NCBI RefSeq assembly: GCF_001625305.1
Contig: NW_017803909.1
Span: 8,400,696 to 8,464,695 of the forward strand
Reading direction: 5' to 3'
DNA length: 64,000 bases
Source of the DNA: Branchiostoma belcheri
Taxonomy: Eukaryota > Chordata > Leptocardii > Amphioxiformes > Branchiostomatidae
The translations under genes were made by a program, and so were the position numbers. This document shows, one piece after another, positions 52,619 through 63,967 of this stretch (positions are counted from its first letter, which is position 1; every line of letters starts with the position of its first letter). Below the pieces are notes generated by a model that had not been told where the DNA came from, did not search any database, and saw only the letters and a program-made list of their open reading frames with translations.

Positions 52619-52894
52619 ACTGTTCTTTTGCATTTGAGAAGTTTGAAATCTAGAAGTTTGATTTTGAATGTTATGACAGACATCAACGAATGTTACGACA
52701 GACATCAACAATTATCATAATATAACGTTTGTGGGAAGCTTGTTTTTTTTATTTGCAGACTGTTCTTTTGCATTTGTGAAGTTTGAAATCTAGAAGTTTG
52801 ATTTTGAATGTTATGACAGACATCAATGGATGTTATGACAGACATCAACAATTATCGTAATATAGTGGGAAGCTTGTTTTTTTTTATTTTGCAG
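52619..52894. repeat. Tandem repeat, about 140-bp unit
   Basis: Two full units start ACTGTTCTTTTGCATTTG (52619 and 52759) and contain GATTTTGAATGTTATGACAG and GGGAAGCTTG then a poly-T and TTTGCAG. Partial units lie before it (about 52495-52560) and near 52048-52090. Confidence 0.8.
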
Positions 52895-52901
52895 AAAAAA
52901 T

Positions 52902-53045
52902 TTGTGGCGTAACAGCAGAGTGTTCAGCTCAGAACCAAGAGGTCCCGAGTTTGAATCCTGTCAAGTCACCGACCTTGTGTCCTTGGGAAAGGCAATTTAC
53001 ACTTACTTTCCTCACTTCGCTCAGGTGAAAATGAGGTTGCCAGAA
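52902..53045 (+). mobile_element. tRNA-derived SINE, second plus-strand copy
   Basis: Degenerate box A GTGGCGTAACAGC near 52904 and box B AGTTTGAATCC at 52948-52958, then CCTTGGGAAAGGCAATTTAC and TTTCCTCACTTCGCTCAGGT. Same family as 51391-51510. It directly follows the tandem repeat. Confidence 0.65.
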
Positions 53046-54291
53046 TGATCATTATCATGATCGTGGGCACAAAAAGGAAAACTAAACATCTATGTAAATT
53101 CATCAACAGGTCGAAGCTTTATGATTTTCAAATTTCTTAATCTTTTAAAATTATACGGTAACCCGATATTAGAAGTTCTTTACAACTTGTCTGGATGGAA
53201 AGTAATATTGGACATCATGAATGAACTTTGTAACCTACGATCTAATGCAAACCTTATGAACTGGTACGAATAACTTAATAATGGATAAGAACTTTCCTGT
53301 CAATTGGAAGACACTGGCCTTGGAAAATGACAAATCATCATCTTGGGTGGTTGCTTCGTACCGTAGTTGTGAAAAATGGCCGACAAAATTGCAGTTGTGA
53401 GAAGGCACTTACACTACTACGGTAGTCTGTTAAAATCCATACTGGCAACACCGACAAAATTGGATTGTCACAGGTCGAGACTTGAGAAATCAGGTAAGCC
53501 CTGTCATTGATGGAAGATCAAGGTCAGGCAAGGGCAGGCGGTAACGACAAGAAGAGGGAGAAGTGGTCTGCTGACACCAGCAGGGCTGTCAGTCATCCGT
53601 CATATTACCAATTACTGTCCCTACACAGACGTATGGCTTCCGCTTTTCTTGGTCATTATTTTTGCAGCGTTTCGTAAATCTTTTAAAGAGTATTCTTTCG
53701 CTGGATGCCTTTGCAGGGCTTGAAATTATAGATGGTCTAATGGCCACTGACCACGCTGGGACAACTAAAAAGACGCTTTGGGACATTTTGGGGACAATAT
53801 CAGCCCTTCTTTTGTTTATCAGGCACATGTCCTGGCTTTAGGATCCAGTAAAGTCCCCCAAAATTTCCTGTCTACTAGATCTGTAATTATTGTGTGCCTG
53901 GGAGTGAACATAAGCAAACTAAAGTTGATTTCAAGTTAAGTCATACGTACCTCCCAAAAAACAGGTTGGGACAGTTCAATGAAGTTGAAATTTATTTTTG
54001 GGACTGTGCTGGGACAATAGGAAGAAAAGTTAATTTCGAGGCTTGCTTTGGTACATGAAGACCACAGAAACAGTGCACTATTTGAGAGACATAGAAACTT
54101 ATCTCCAAGCTAACGAAGGATAGACCAGTCAGGGTGTTTTACTGAGCCAGTGTTGACAAGATTTGTACATGACATATATTTTGCTTTAGATCTTTTAGTC
54201 TGTGAGATATAACTGAGTCAGATCCTACATTTGCTTGGAGATTAGTTGTGTTGTCAGAATATAAATTATTTCGAATCCATAGGAAATCCAT

Positions 54292-54582
54292 GGCCTAGGA
54301 AAAAAATGTTGTTTCCTGTTTCCCGACCGACCCTACAAAAAACTGCCGACCCTAACCTGTTTTTTGTGTGCGGATCCTGCAAGGAACATAAATTTTTCAA
54401 GCAGATCGACCTTTTCTAGCTCCATGATTTGACACCTGAGTGATGAGATGTTGCACTGTCAGTTTTCCAACATTGACATTGAGAATATAAGTTGGACCAC
54501 TACTAGAGAAGTAAATCCCCTACATACCAACCCTATTTTTTTCAAGACTGAAACAGGAAACACAACATTTTTTTCCTAGGCC
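54292..54582. mobile_element. MITE with 30-bp GGCCTAGG inverted ends
   Basis: The left arm GGCCTAGGAAAAAAATGTTG continues TTTCCTGTTTC; the right arm is its complement with one or two changes, ending TTTTTTTCCTAGGCC. About 290 bp, non-coding; the target duplication could not be defined. Confidence 0.75.
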
Positions 54583-54626
54583 ATATGCTACTGTACTAAT
54601 TATTGTAGATAGGACTCAGATATACA

Positions 54627-54641
54627 CACACACACACACTT
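54627..54641. repeat. (AC)n microsatellite
   Basis: About seven CA units. Confidence 0.8.
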
Positions 54642-55213
54642 GTTGTCGTGAAGGAAAATATCATTATCAATCTTGTGCAGGAATCTTTAACAACAGTGCT
54701 CCCAGGTACTATCACAAACCACACAAACAAAATCGAGGAGACCTGCCTATTATAGGCAATAAGAAGTAAACTGTCTCACAGAGCTGACTTTTGTAAGATT
54801 TGGGGATCTAATACTAAATGTTATGGGGAAAGAAACACAGATCTCGTTGTTAAGTTTTGAACCTAACAACAACCTCAGAAGAATTTTGTGATACAGGCTT
54901 GCCTAGCTTTTGATTGCGTTTTATAGATTCAGTGAGTTATCAAAGCCCTTATTGTATATTTTGTTAATACAGTACTGATCCCAAAGCATACAAAACACAG
55001 CGTATAAGACCACATTTCCTAACATTTGTTGGAAGTTTCTACAGGAATACCAGCACTTGTTCAAATCATGGCCATGCATAGTTCAAAGGCACCATATGCA
55101 GACATTTTGGCTACTCTAGCCCTGTGTGCAACACAATACCTATATTATACGGTCGACAAGGGAAAGGAACATGTACATATCTATATACACATCTAGTCTT
55201 TGCTGTGGATACT

Positions 55214-56698
55214 TTTATTTTGCTAAACCAATACAGTCAAATCTGGAAACAAAACACAAACATAAGCTCCTACTTGCAGGCCATTTGTAATATTCTACAT
55301 ACTGTAACAAATTCATCATTAATTTTCATAGTTTTTAAGTATAATTCACATCAAAATGCAGTGCCAGCTCCATACAGTAAGACCTATTATAAGTGATATT
55401 AAGGAGGTTATTGTGACACTCGTCGTTTTTCAAAAAAAGCAGAAAATCAACAAATCAACACGTAATTATACCTTTTCCAAGGCAATGACATTTATGTACA
55501 CTCCCCAATATTAGGGGCCAACTGTCAATCACCATTTGCAGGTATCTCAGACTGAAAAGACTAAATCTTTTACACCAAAATTTTTCCTCAGTGGCTTGAC
55601 AATACTGCATTCTAGACAAATTAAATATTATCAAGGGACTTTTGCCATACAAACATGTATCTTCAAGACAAAGCATGCTCATTTTCACTGCTTCAAATGT
55701 ACAAAGAAAGCTACAAGGCATACAAGCTCAGTATACATATCTCTGTCAGCAGCCAATGTTTACTGGAACTGCACCACTGGAGTATTGATTTACGGTATTG
55801 CAGAAGGGACACCTAGTGTTAGGAGAGCAGCATTGCAGGTAACCAATGCAACCAGCAAAGGTAGGTGACTGCACTTGGGCATTCCGAATTTTCTGGAAGT
55901 ACTGGAAAGAAACTATGTCTTTGCCCAGTTTTAACAGCTTTGTCCAGTTTGCCACAGTGTCTGAGGGTACTCACTAAGATTTTGACCTCCCTTGTAGATA
56001 ATTTTGTGGGCTACTTTTGGTAGATCATATTATAGATGTGAAAGGCATTCTGAAATGCTAAGAAATGTAACATGTACCTAATGCTCCCTCCACCGTTGAA
56101 TTTTTCCTATCTTTGAAACATACAACATCCCACACGACAGGACAAAGAATAGGGTTCTACAGGCCGGGCCGCTGAAATCGGTATACCATAAAACTGTGAT
56201 TAAAGATGTGTTTTCCCTTCTTTAAAACATAAATTATAAATCCAGTATGATCAAGTTAGGTGCCATTTAGTACTTTGGTGTATGGGAACAGAGGGACTTA
56301 ACATGTGTGGTGAGGGCAAGACAAAGGACTGACGAAACACAAACATTAACATGACACTCAAAAATCAATCTCACTCTACACTCTCACGCTCTGCATGTGG
56401 TGTTTCAATATCCTCAGCAAGATACACTCCACAAACCATCTTACCAAACTAACTGTGGATAATATCACAATGCTAGAGGAGCAGCTTTTTCAATTCATAA
56501 TAACAAGCCTGTCTTTATCTGTGGTCCCCCTTTTCCCAACTTTCCAGAAGTTCTGGGGAGTATTAAAGTCACTATTTCAGCTCCCCATTTCGGTGCAAAA
56601 CTGGAAATTTATCTATTTGTGCTTTTAAGCAGATATGGAGTTCGGAACGCGTAAGGGAGTGGCGTCACGACGCGTGGAAGGTTTGGTAGGTGCGAGAT
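55214..56698 (-). other. KATNB1: Possible KATNB1 3' UTR
   Basis: Sequence downstream of the KATNB1 stop on its own strand. The first clear AATAAA on the minus strand that I noticed is at 55219-55214, about 1.5 kb after the stop; a closer variant signal may have been missed. No coding exon seen. Confidence 0.25.
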
Positions 56699-56834
56699 TT
56701 AGTCGTCCAGCCCGTTGAGCATGATTTGCAGCTCGCGGAAGGTGCTGCCCAGTTTCCCCGACATGGACTGTTTCTTCTCCACCAGACCACGGATGGACAT
56801 GAGGTGGCCGTGGCAGACCTTACACTTCTTGTAT
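56699..56834 (-). CDS. KATNB1: KATNB1 last exon
   Basis: Acceptor ACCTTAG|A at 56834, stop TAA at 56701-56699. Encodes YKKCKVCHGHL..IRGLVEKK then GSTFRELQIMLNGLDD. Paired C-x2-C cysteines and the TFREL motif are p80-typical. Confidence 0.94.
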
Positions 56835-59800
56835 CTAAGGTTAAAACAGGAAACAACAAACCACGGAGGGAAAACGGGTAAGTAGACGCCACAGAAACAA
56901 ACATACATGGGTTAGTAGAAAGTGTGGACAGTACAACATTATTCACACAGGTAGTAGATGGCTATGGATGTCAAAATATCTTCTTAAAATGGTTTACTAC
57001 ATAAAGTCAGGGTATCAAACTTTGTATAGTAACACCTTATTGAAGTACATGACAATGTTGTACATACATAATTTGGGGAATGTGGCATACATAGGCTAGC
57101 TCTGCTAGAAAGTAAGAACAGACCATTGCTGTGTTGTAAAATTTATCTACTTTTTAAATGAAGTCAGGGCACCAAATGTAGACTTCGTTTAGTAACACCT
57201 AATTGATGTACATGTCAATTTTGCACAGACAAAATTTGGGGAATGTGGCATACATACATGTAGCTCTGCCAGAAAGTAAGAACAGACCATTGCTATGCTG
57301 TAAAATGTATCTAGTTTTTAAATGTCTAATGCCATGTACATGTATCTTAAATAGCAATCTAGACTAGAGAAAAGGTACTGGGTATTACTGTGTAGACTAT
57401 GGGGCCTCAACGGTAGCCTTCCATTGCATAGGCCAATCACAATAAAGGTCTGAACCTTACCTTTCCTCCCTGGATATGTCGACACCACCTCCCATTGGAG
57501 GAGCCTGAACGTTGGTCTTAATAATGGAACTGAAGCTCCGCAGGACAATCTTCAAGGCATTGCAGGCTGTGTGGCAGTAGCTGTGGACGGAGAGTGGAAA
57601 CATAGTCTCAGGCACAGTAGATACAAGAATAATAGAATCATTATTTTGAAGTGTAGTATTGTTTTAGCTTATTAGAAGTAAAAGTATATCATACAACACA
57701 ACTTACCTCTCGTACTTGGATGCCAACAGCTCCTGAATCTGAGGCAGCAAAACAGTGCATAGATCTAGAGTCCACAAGGAGCTGGAATACAGAATATCAC
57801 AAACTTTAACCTTCTAGCTCTAGTAAAATTTTCTAGCTTCCTAGTGTATTTGTACAACTATGCAAGGCTTCCCCCATGCTTCTTTAGACCAACGCATGAA
57901 TATACTGCAACTATATTCTGAAAATAAGAGCTCGGAGGCTCGGAGTGCCTACAAATGTATGCTGAAGTCATACCAGTCACGGCTGCCATGTACATGTGCA
58001 ATCAAGCAGCAATAGGAAAAAAAAGGACATGTAAATTAAGTATATGTGCTGTAAGTCTGGGATAATTAGTACACATTTCTTTTAAACAACCTTCATGCTG
58101 ACATAAAACTTTTATGGTACATGACAATTAGAATTTAGAACCATATCCTAAAACATAGCAAAACGACAGTGTTACTTTCAATTTAATTGCATGTCAAGAT
58201 GTCCACATGTTAGATTTGTGTATTGCTTTATTTAATAGGATAAGCAAAAGTAGACTCACTGTTTGAGAATGAGTACATTGAGAAGGTCCACCATGACAGA
58301 TAGATCCTTCATCCCAACAGCAGAATCTACTGACGTCTGGAAGAAAGGACAACACATTATTCAGACTTAATACTTTGTACAAATGTAGTAGTACATGTAG
58401 GCATTTCATCGGTCTCATAAGACCATGAAAAAGAAATTTTTCTACACCAAATACTTATTCTTTGTTTTACGCTTTAAATAGAGCTTTCCCCAGTGTAAGC
58501 CCTTTTTAACTTCGTGCCCCCAAAGCGTTCTGTTTGTTGCAAGTGTCTCTCATGTGTTAATATCTATGTATACTTACTGCATGACTTATACAGTCGTGCA
58601 TTATACAAACGCATGTGGTGTTGAAGGCTTGATTCCTGACATTACTGGCCAGATCTTGTGCAATCAGATAAACTCCTCCTAAACTATACCTATCACTTAA
58701 TGCTATGATACAGCAATAGCTACCCTACTTGCTCTCTGGAGAGTCTTACAAGAACAAGTAAGGGTCTATCTCAGTGATCAGTGCTCCCTACACATCCTGT
58801 CAGGGCACTGTTAACTCTCAAGATTGATGATTTCCTGTGGCCTTCTCAGAACCAGCCCCACAGATGAGCCCAGGCTGTAGCCTAGAAGCCAGACTGTTCC
58901 CAGGGCCTACATGGGCCAGCTTCTCGACTCTGGGGCCAAAATGCCCTCAACGAAATTTACCATGGACCCCCAACTCCCTGGCTCATAGAGAAAGGTAAAA
59001 TATTGTCTTATGTTTGAGTAACCTGGATGCCAGACTGTTTCCAGGGCCTGCACTGGCATGCTCTGCTCCTAGGCTCCGGTGCCAACATGTCCCCCCCCCA
59101 CCCCAGTTAGGATCTGACAAACTAGGGGCATGGCATGCTATGGTGTCTGGCATCCAACCTAGTATTTGATAGTCTCTACCAGACTAACTACGCTGGCTAT
59201 ATATAGGAGAATATCTGCCAGGGGAGTTTGACCGCCTTGTAGGTTTGACTGGCCGCGCAAGAGGGAAAGAAACTACCTCCCCACGGCCAGACACCCTTGG
59301 CCAATTTTACTCTCTATTTTTGCCGAATTCTATGATCCGTATTCCCGTAGAAAGGCCTGGTGGAGGCTAAGCTGGAGTCCCTAGCGGCTGGCCACTTCGA
59401 CAGTTGCCGCCCTCCCTTGGGGAGGGGGCCAATTAACCCCTGGCTGTAATAGATTGTGTATCACAGTCTATACAGATGTATGGTGATTGGTATATACAGA
59501 TGAAGTGTGGTGTGATGTGGTCAGACCTTGATGTCCCCGCTGGTCCAGAGCGCCCTGACGATCTCCAGGTTGCGGTGCCTGTTGCCCAGGACGGCACACA
59601 TGGACTCGTGTCCCTTGTGCAGACTGGTCAGGACCTCGTCCTCCGACTGTTCCTTCACCGCCGGGGGTCGTCTGGGGTCAGCCGACACCGCCGAGTCTGG
59701 TCTCTTCTACAGTGCAAAAGTGGGAACAAGCGCTAAGTACTCAGTGGCAGAAATACTTTTTTTTTTAATGTTCTGCAATATTGCAGAATGTCACAATATT

Positions 59801-62800
59801 GTTCTGCAATTTGGAAATACTTTCTGCAAATATACACTTCTAGGTCCCGACTCAAAGTCCTTTTCTTCCTAGTTCTTACAGTTTTTCCATCTATTATGAA
59901 GTGGTTTGATTAGAAGTTTGAAATTCATTGTTCGAATATCAACCCAGCCTTTTGTGTTGACTTCATGGCTCCTATGGTAGCATTTGGGGGATAGGATGCC
60001 TAGACCTGTTTTTATTTTTATTTTTATTTTTATTTTCACCCTGTCACTTCATACTTTCTCTGAAAAGATCTGAGAACCAACAAATTAAAATGGTTATGAG
60101 ATAAAGACTAAGCTTTAACAATTTAAATTGGTGTGGCCTAAGAACATCAATTCATACATACGGGCAGGAACTCTGCCATGTTGAGATCTGCAGGTTTGTT
60201 CCTGTCGGCTGGGACAATGGTGGCAGGTTTCATAGGCTGCTCCTGGGAACATCACCAAGTGCAAAAAACATAGTCATCTGTATAATCTCAGAATACTGTC
60301 ATTTGTACTTGTTCATAAGTAAATTACAATTTTAAAACATCCAAGATTTCATACAGGATGCTTCAATTTTTCTTTTTATAGACTTTTGATCATTACAAAT
60401 TAAATATGGTTTAACAGATAAATTTGTGAAAATTGCCCACTAGGAAGTCAGAATATCCGTACCTGTTTTGCTTTCTGTTCCTTTGCTGGCTGTTTGTATG
60501 GTTTTGCTTTTGACTGATCTGTAACAACACATGGGATGATATGATGATAGAGGTAAACCCGATATCTTTACCACAGCATAAAACTATGGTGTGTTCTGTC
60601 AGTGCTTAACCTTAACAAAAAAGCACTTCAAAAAGACTTACACATGAAAAAAAAAAATGAAAGTACAAAAAAAAATTTCTTAGAATCAACATTGAATTTT
60701 AGCATTAACATACTTGAATATTTAGTTGTAGAGTGTAGCCATTTAATTTATATGTATGTACACAAAAAACTTCAGGAGAAAAGTCCTGAAACTTTCCACA
60801 GCAAACACAGAGGCCACTGCAAACAGTGCAATTGGTACTACAGTACTGGGAGTTCTATATACCTTGCTTAAGAGTGTCATATAGGTCAAAGACATCTTTT
60901 GACAGAAAATTGAATGGGAGGTATAAAAATAACAGTTTCAGTGGCACTTCAACCAGGAGAGTTAGTTCACTAGCAAAACTTGTACCTTCTGGAGGGGAAT
61001 CTGTGGAAGGGGAATGATGAATAAAGTATGTTTGTAAACTTAACACCACACACAACATACACAATACAAAAAAGCACAAGCACACTACAACATTGTATAC
61101 AATGTATATCAAGATACAACTTAGAAAAATCAGACACAAACTGTGAATATTTTTCTTAGCTACATTGTATGTGCCTTTGAAAAAAAAAACATCAAAATTA
61201 TGTATTTTAAAGTGATATATGAAGTAGAATAGAAGAGTTAACTACTGCTATGGGATCTATTATATAGGGACTGGAATTGTCAAACATTGATGACTTGAAT
61301 GTGGGCCATAACATACAAACTGCAACATTTTTTCTTTGCCACATAAAATCATCAGTTGCTTCCTGACAACTTGATATTGTGACTGCTCACACTGTTAATG
61401 AAATATTAGTCTTTTATGAACATATGTATTAAAATGTCAGAGAAAAAATCCCCTATGCCTGAATTTTTGTTAGATTCCTCTGTATTTTCAGTACTAGTGT
61501 GAGGTTATTGACATTTTTGTGCAGATTTTGGCCCTAAAATTAAAAATGAAGGGCTGTAAGGCCATGTTAACTTGATTATATGGATGACATCCTCTGGGAA
61601 CCCCAAAACTGATGCGGGCGTGCGAATAAAAAAAAGTTTGGCAAAAAAAAGTTCTTTTCATTATGAAATCTACGTGGTTTTGAAGGTTCAACAAATGACA
61701 CAGTGGTTTGGCGAATAATCTAAGTCTTCAAATAAATTTCTTGACATTTTCGTCTTTTTTGTTTGATTTTGGCATTCTACGACATTGGTATCATTTTCCA
61801 ATGTTTTTTTTAACTTATGGTATATATTTGCTAATTTTGCAACTGTTTTGTACGATTTACAGAACTTTTTTTTTTTTTGATAACAGCCGAAAATTCATGC
61901 ACAGGCTGATGTCATCCATATAATCATATCAACATGGCCTAACTTAGGACAGGTTAGTAACCAGGGCTTTTTGTGACTTTCCAGCTTCAGAACTATGGCA
62001 CACATCTCACTCTTACCTTCAGGCGGGGCTGGGAAGGGCTCAAGTTTCCTTGGGGGGGTTCGTTCTGAAATCAGGCCCAAGGAACCAACATAAACCTAAG
62101 CAAGCACATACAGGCAATACTACTCTCCTACAACACGGCACGGCAAAACATGCAGGGGAGGTGTGGGGAGGGGGGCAGAACACAGCAAACCAGACCACAC
62201 AGCAAACTCATGCAAGGGTGATTTAAGCGTGGCTAGTAGTAGAAATATCATGCTGGTTGTAGGGTGGGTAAGGGTTAGGAGAAGGTGCAAAAGTAAGACA
62301 GAAATGGTGCAAAGGGTTTTATACTGTTAGCTGGGTCAGTTTGGAGTTGTGCAACGTTGCCCAGCTTTTTTTTCTGTTGGGAAAAATGTGTAAAGCTAGC
62401 ACATGTATAGTGCAAGCTTGCCAAAGAGCCACTGTGAAAAGATAACTTTGTAAGAACGCACATAAGACAAGTAAGAAGGCGCACGAGGCATAGAAGTCAA
62501 GCGCTGCCTTCACACTGAACAAAAAAGGCAGCAAAAAAGTGATGCCTTTTCATGTTTTACTGCTAAAATAACTTTCTGGCAAAATTATGAGCGAAATATT
62601 TCTTAAATGAGGAAATTCTTCCATGTCAAACTGTACTCAAAAAGATGAATGCGCCAGCTAGAAAGAAGAACAAGCCAGCCACTCAAAACTTGAAAGAATC
62701 TTAACTTGATTGAACACCTTATAACAGTCTATCTATCAGCACAAGGGTGTGAGCTAACCTATCTTGGTCCTGCCCTGGAACACTTCTCTATAGTCGTCTT

Positions 62801-63548
62801 GGTTCTCGATCTGTGCCACATTCGAGCTGTCGTCTTCTGGCTCGTTGGACGCAGACGACTCTTCCTCTGGTTCTGTTTTCATCTCACTGTGGGTAAAAAC
62901 AACAAAAGTCAACACTATGAAATGTATGTGCGAATAGTTGGGTTTTATTGTATGTACTAGCTTGCAACAGAAAAATGCAGACTAACAATTCAGTCTTGAT
63001 TTACATTGTCATTAACTAGAAGTAGGTTTTGTTTCATTCAATTTTAATAAACCTATAGTAATTTTTTTTATCCACAACCACACATTAATTCAATTTGTTG
63101 CACAGAGAAGAAACAATAAATCGTACTCAAAACATCTTTACTGAAATGGGATCAAAAAAGGGACAGAAAACTACTGCAGTTACGTCAACTCTGACCTGAT
63201 TCAGGAATGATGAACTTTAAAAAAACAACAACTGAAGAACACAGCAAAGTAGACAGCAACATCGTAAAGAGAATGAGAAAAGGTGGGCAAATCAACAGAA
63301 GAAGATGCAGACGGAAAATGTCAGAGAGTACAATTGCACAGTTTTTCAGAAGGCAATTTCAAACTTCTATTTTGATATCCTATATCACTTATATACAAAT
63401 CTGTTCCTCTAAATGATAGCAGTAATAAGGGTGGGGTCTGGAGTCTAAGATTTTGTTTAGAATTTACCTGGAGAGGAGATCATAAAGCCCCAGTTTATAG
63501 CCGAGTGCCACAGTGAAGGTCTTGTTAAGAGAATTGAGATGTGAGGTG
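56699..63548 (-). CDS. KATNB1: KATNB1, katanin p80 regulatory subunit, C-terminal part (11 exons)
   Basis: Regulatory subunit of the microtubule-severing enzyme katanin; it targets the p60 ATPase to centrosomes and spindle poles (family knowledge). Exons, in transcription order: 63548-63468, 62886-62759, 62064-62017, 61000-60863 (or 61000-60986), 60518-60463, 60242-60162, 59706-59527, 58336-58260, 57781-57707, 57580-57461, 56834-56699. All splice phases agree. The linker reads RTPPRKLEPFPAPPE, and the con80 domain reads KGHESMCAVL, RALWTSGDIKTSVDSAV, SLWTLDLC, LLASKYESY and VDISREER, ending TFRELQIMLNGLDD. These match vertebrate p80 closely. The WD40 propeller is encoded beyond the right edge. 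The gene converges on CBFB but is separated from it by about 16 kb of repeats. Confidence 0.93.
57004..57320. repeat. Tandem duplication in KATNB1 last intron
   Basis: Two units of about 160 bp share GGGGAATGTGGCATACAT and GAAAGTAAGAACAGACCATT, with roughly 10 percent differences and small indels, so it is older than the 45.4 kb duplication. Confidence 0.85.
57461..57580 (-). CDS. KATNB1: KATNB1 exon encoding VDISREER
   Basis: Acceptor GTCCACAG|C, donor AAAG|GTAAGG. Forty codons, from YCHTACNALKIVLRSF to GGGVDISREER, part of the con80 helical domain. Confidence 0.94.
57707..57781 (-). CDS. KATNB1: KATNB1 exon encoding SLWTLDLC
   Basis: Acceptor ATTCCAG|C, donor AGAG|GTAAGT. SLWTLDLCTVLLPQ to LLASKYES, strongly conserved in p80. 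Confidence 0.94.
58260..58336 (-). CDS. KATNB1: KATNB1 exon encoding TSVDSAV
   Basis: Acceptor CTTCCAG|ACG, donor ACA|GTGAGT. TSVDSAVGMKDLSVMVDLLN then VLILK and two bases of a His codon. Vertebrate p80 has the same block. Confidence 0.93.
58870..59160. mobile_element. Two small GCCAGACTGTT-type MITE copies
   Basis: Around 58880-58990 and 59021-59160. The second has inverted ends ACCTGGATGCCA / TGGCATCCAACCT. Both share GCCAGACTGTTTCCAGGGCC-like sequence with 63851-63967. They lie in a KATNB1 intron. Confidence 0.5.
59527..59706 (-). CDS. KATNB1: KATNB1 exon encoding KGHESMC..RALWTSGDIK
   Basis: Acceptor CACTGTAG|AAG, donor AAG|GTCTGA (a weak donor). Sixty codons; the first 25 are a linker rich in Pro and charged residues, the rest begin the con80 domain. 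The exon is much more CpG-rich than its neighbours. Confidence 0.92.
59850..60138. mobile_element. Harbinger-type MITE, family A copy 4, truncated
   Basis: Right end AAATTGGTGTGGCC with TAA after it, and an interior matching copy 3 (AAAGTCCTTTTCTTCCTAGT, TGTTGACTTCATGGC). The left terminus is missing. It contains an (ATTTTT)n run at about 60009-60036. It ends 24 bp from the KATNB1 exon at 60162. Confidence 0.65.
60162..60242 (-). CDS. KATNB1: KATNB1 exon encoding the AEFLP segment
   Basis: Acceptor TTCCCAG|GAG, donor CCC|GTATGT. EQPMKPATIVPADRNKP and LNMAEFLP resemble the PA.RN.P...K.SDFLP stretch of vertebrate p80. Confidence 0.9.
60463..60518 (-). CDS. KATNB1: KATNB1 short linker exon
   Basis: Acceptor TGTTACAG|AT, donor CAG|GTACGG. 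Encodes QSKAKPYKQPAKEQKAKQ, a low-complexity Lys/Gln linker. Recognised by splice sites and phase rather than by conservation. Confidence 0.75.
60863..61000 (-). CDS. KATNB1: KATNB1 linker exon with two possible donors
   Basis: Acceptor TTCCACAG|AT at 61000. A short form stops at GAAG|GTACAA (60986), encoding only SPPE; a long form runs to CAAG|GTATAT (60863), adding 41 residues with a hydrophobic patch (VEVPLKLLFLYLPFNFL). Both donors end at phase 1 and join to the next exon, giving PPEDSPPED.. in the short form. The short form looks more like known p80 linkers. Confidence 0.6.
61560..61939. mobile_element. Harbinger-type MITE, family B copy 2
   Basis: Left GGCCATGTTAACTTGATTAT, right ATCATATCAACATGGCC, both with ATGGATGACATC inside; perfect TAA duplication (61557-61559, 61940-61942). 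Shares ATGCGGGCGTGCGAATAAAA-like sequence with 49433-49845. In a KATNB1 intron. Confidence 0.82.
62017..62064 (-). CDS. KATNB1: KATNB1 exon encoding RTPPRKLEPFPAPPE
   Basis: Acceptor GATTTCAG|AA, donor GAAG|GTAAGA. Fifteen codons nearly identical to the RTPPR..EPFPAPPED motif in the vertebrate p80 linker. Confidence 0.93.
62759..62886 (-). CDS. KATNB1: KATNB1 acidic linker exon
   Basis: Acceptor ACCCACAG|T, donor ATAG|GTTAGC. EMKTEPEEESSASNEPEDDS then IENQDDYREVFQGRTKI, matching the acidic, serine-rich stretch and the .DY.E.F linker motif of vertebrate p80. Confidence 0.88.
63468..63548 (-). CDS. KATNB1: Possible KATNB1 linker exon, weakly conserved
   Basis: Acceptor CCTTTCAG|C and donor CCAG|GTAAAT are good, and the phase joins the next exon (AG+T). 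It encodes TSHLNSLNKTFTVALGYKLG and LYDLLS, which I cannot match to the vertebrate linker, so it might be an alternative or lineage-specific exon. Confidence 0.5.
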
Positions 63549-63850
63549 CTGAAAGGAAGCAGACAGACCAGCGAAGGAGACAGGTGAGTTAGAGAGACAA
63601 AGATATATGTAAATCAGTCGTCCACACACACAGATAGGTGGATTGCTTGTGTGGAGGTTATTCAATGCCTATGATGTACCAAACACTGCTCACTTTGCAA
63701 ATGGACAAGACACTGGAAGGTTGGAAAATTCTACTAATTTTAATTCTTATGTTTCACAAGTCAATTGAAAGAGCACACTTGCCTACCTATCATTATACAG
63801 TACCTCTGTAATATTTCTTATACCAATGGAGATAGTTCAATCTAGCCAGG

Positions 63851-63967
63851 GTGGCAGACTGTTGCCAGGGCCAATACACAGGATAGCTCTTTGGCTCCAG
63901 GACAAATATATTCTAGACTAGGAATTTTGCCATGGCCTGTGTATTGGTCCTGACCAACAGTCTGTCA
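63851..63967. mobile_element. Small inverted-repeat element
   Basis: GTGGCAGACTGTTGCCAGGG and CCAATACACAGG at the left pair with CCTGTGTATTGG and GACCAACAGTCTGTCAT at the right. Relative of the copies at 58.9-59.2 kb. Confidence 0.6.

Larger units (their letters stand above)
40311..55200. other. Gene-poor interval between CBFB and KATNB1
   Basis: No conserved coding exon was recognised here on either strand. The interval holds SINEs, LINE tails, MITEs, the GTAGAGCGTAAT repeat, tandem duplications and one CpG-rich patch (listed separately). Stretches such as 40311-43580, 50000-51100 and 54600-55200 show nothing identifiable. Confidence 0.5.

Noticed and set aside
55746-55955. Minus-strand cysteine-containing frame, possibly a LINE tail (HWLP-like)
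   Set aside because: Similarity is limited to a few residues in a different frame; too weak to call.
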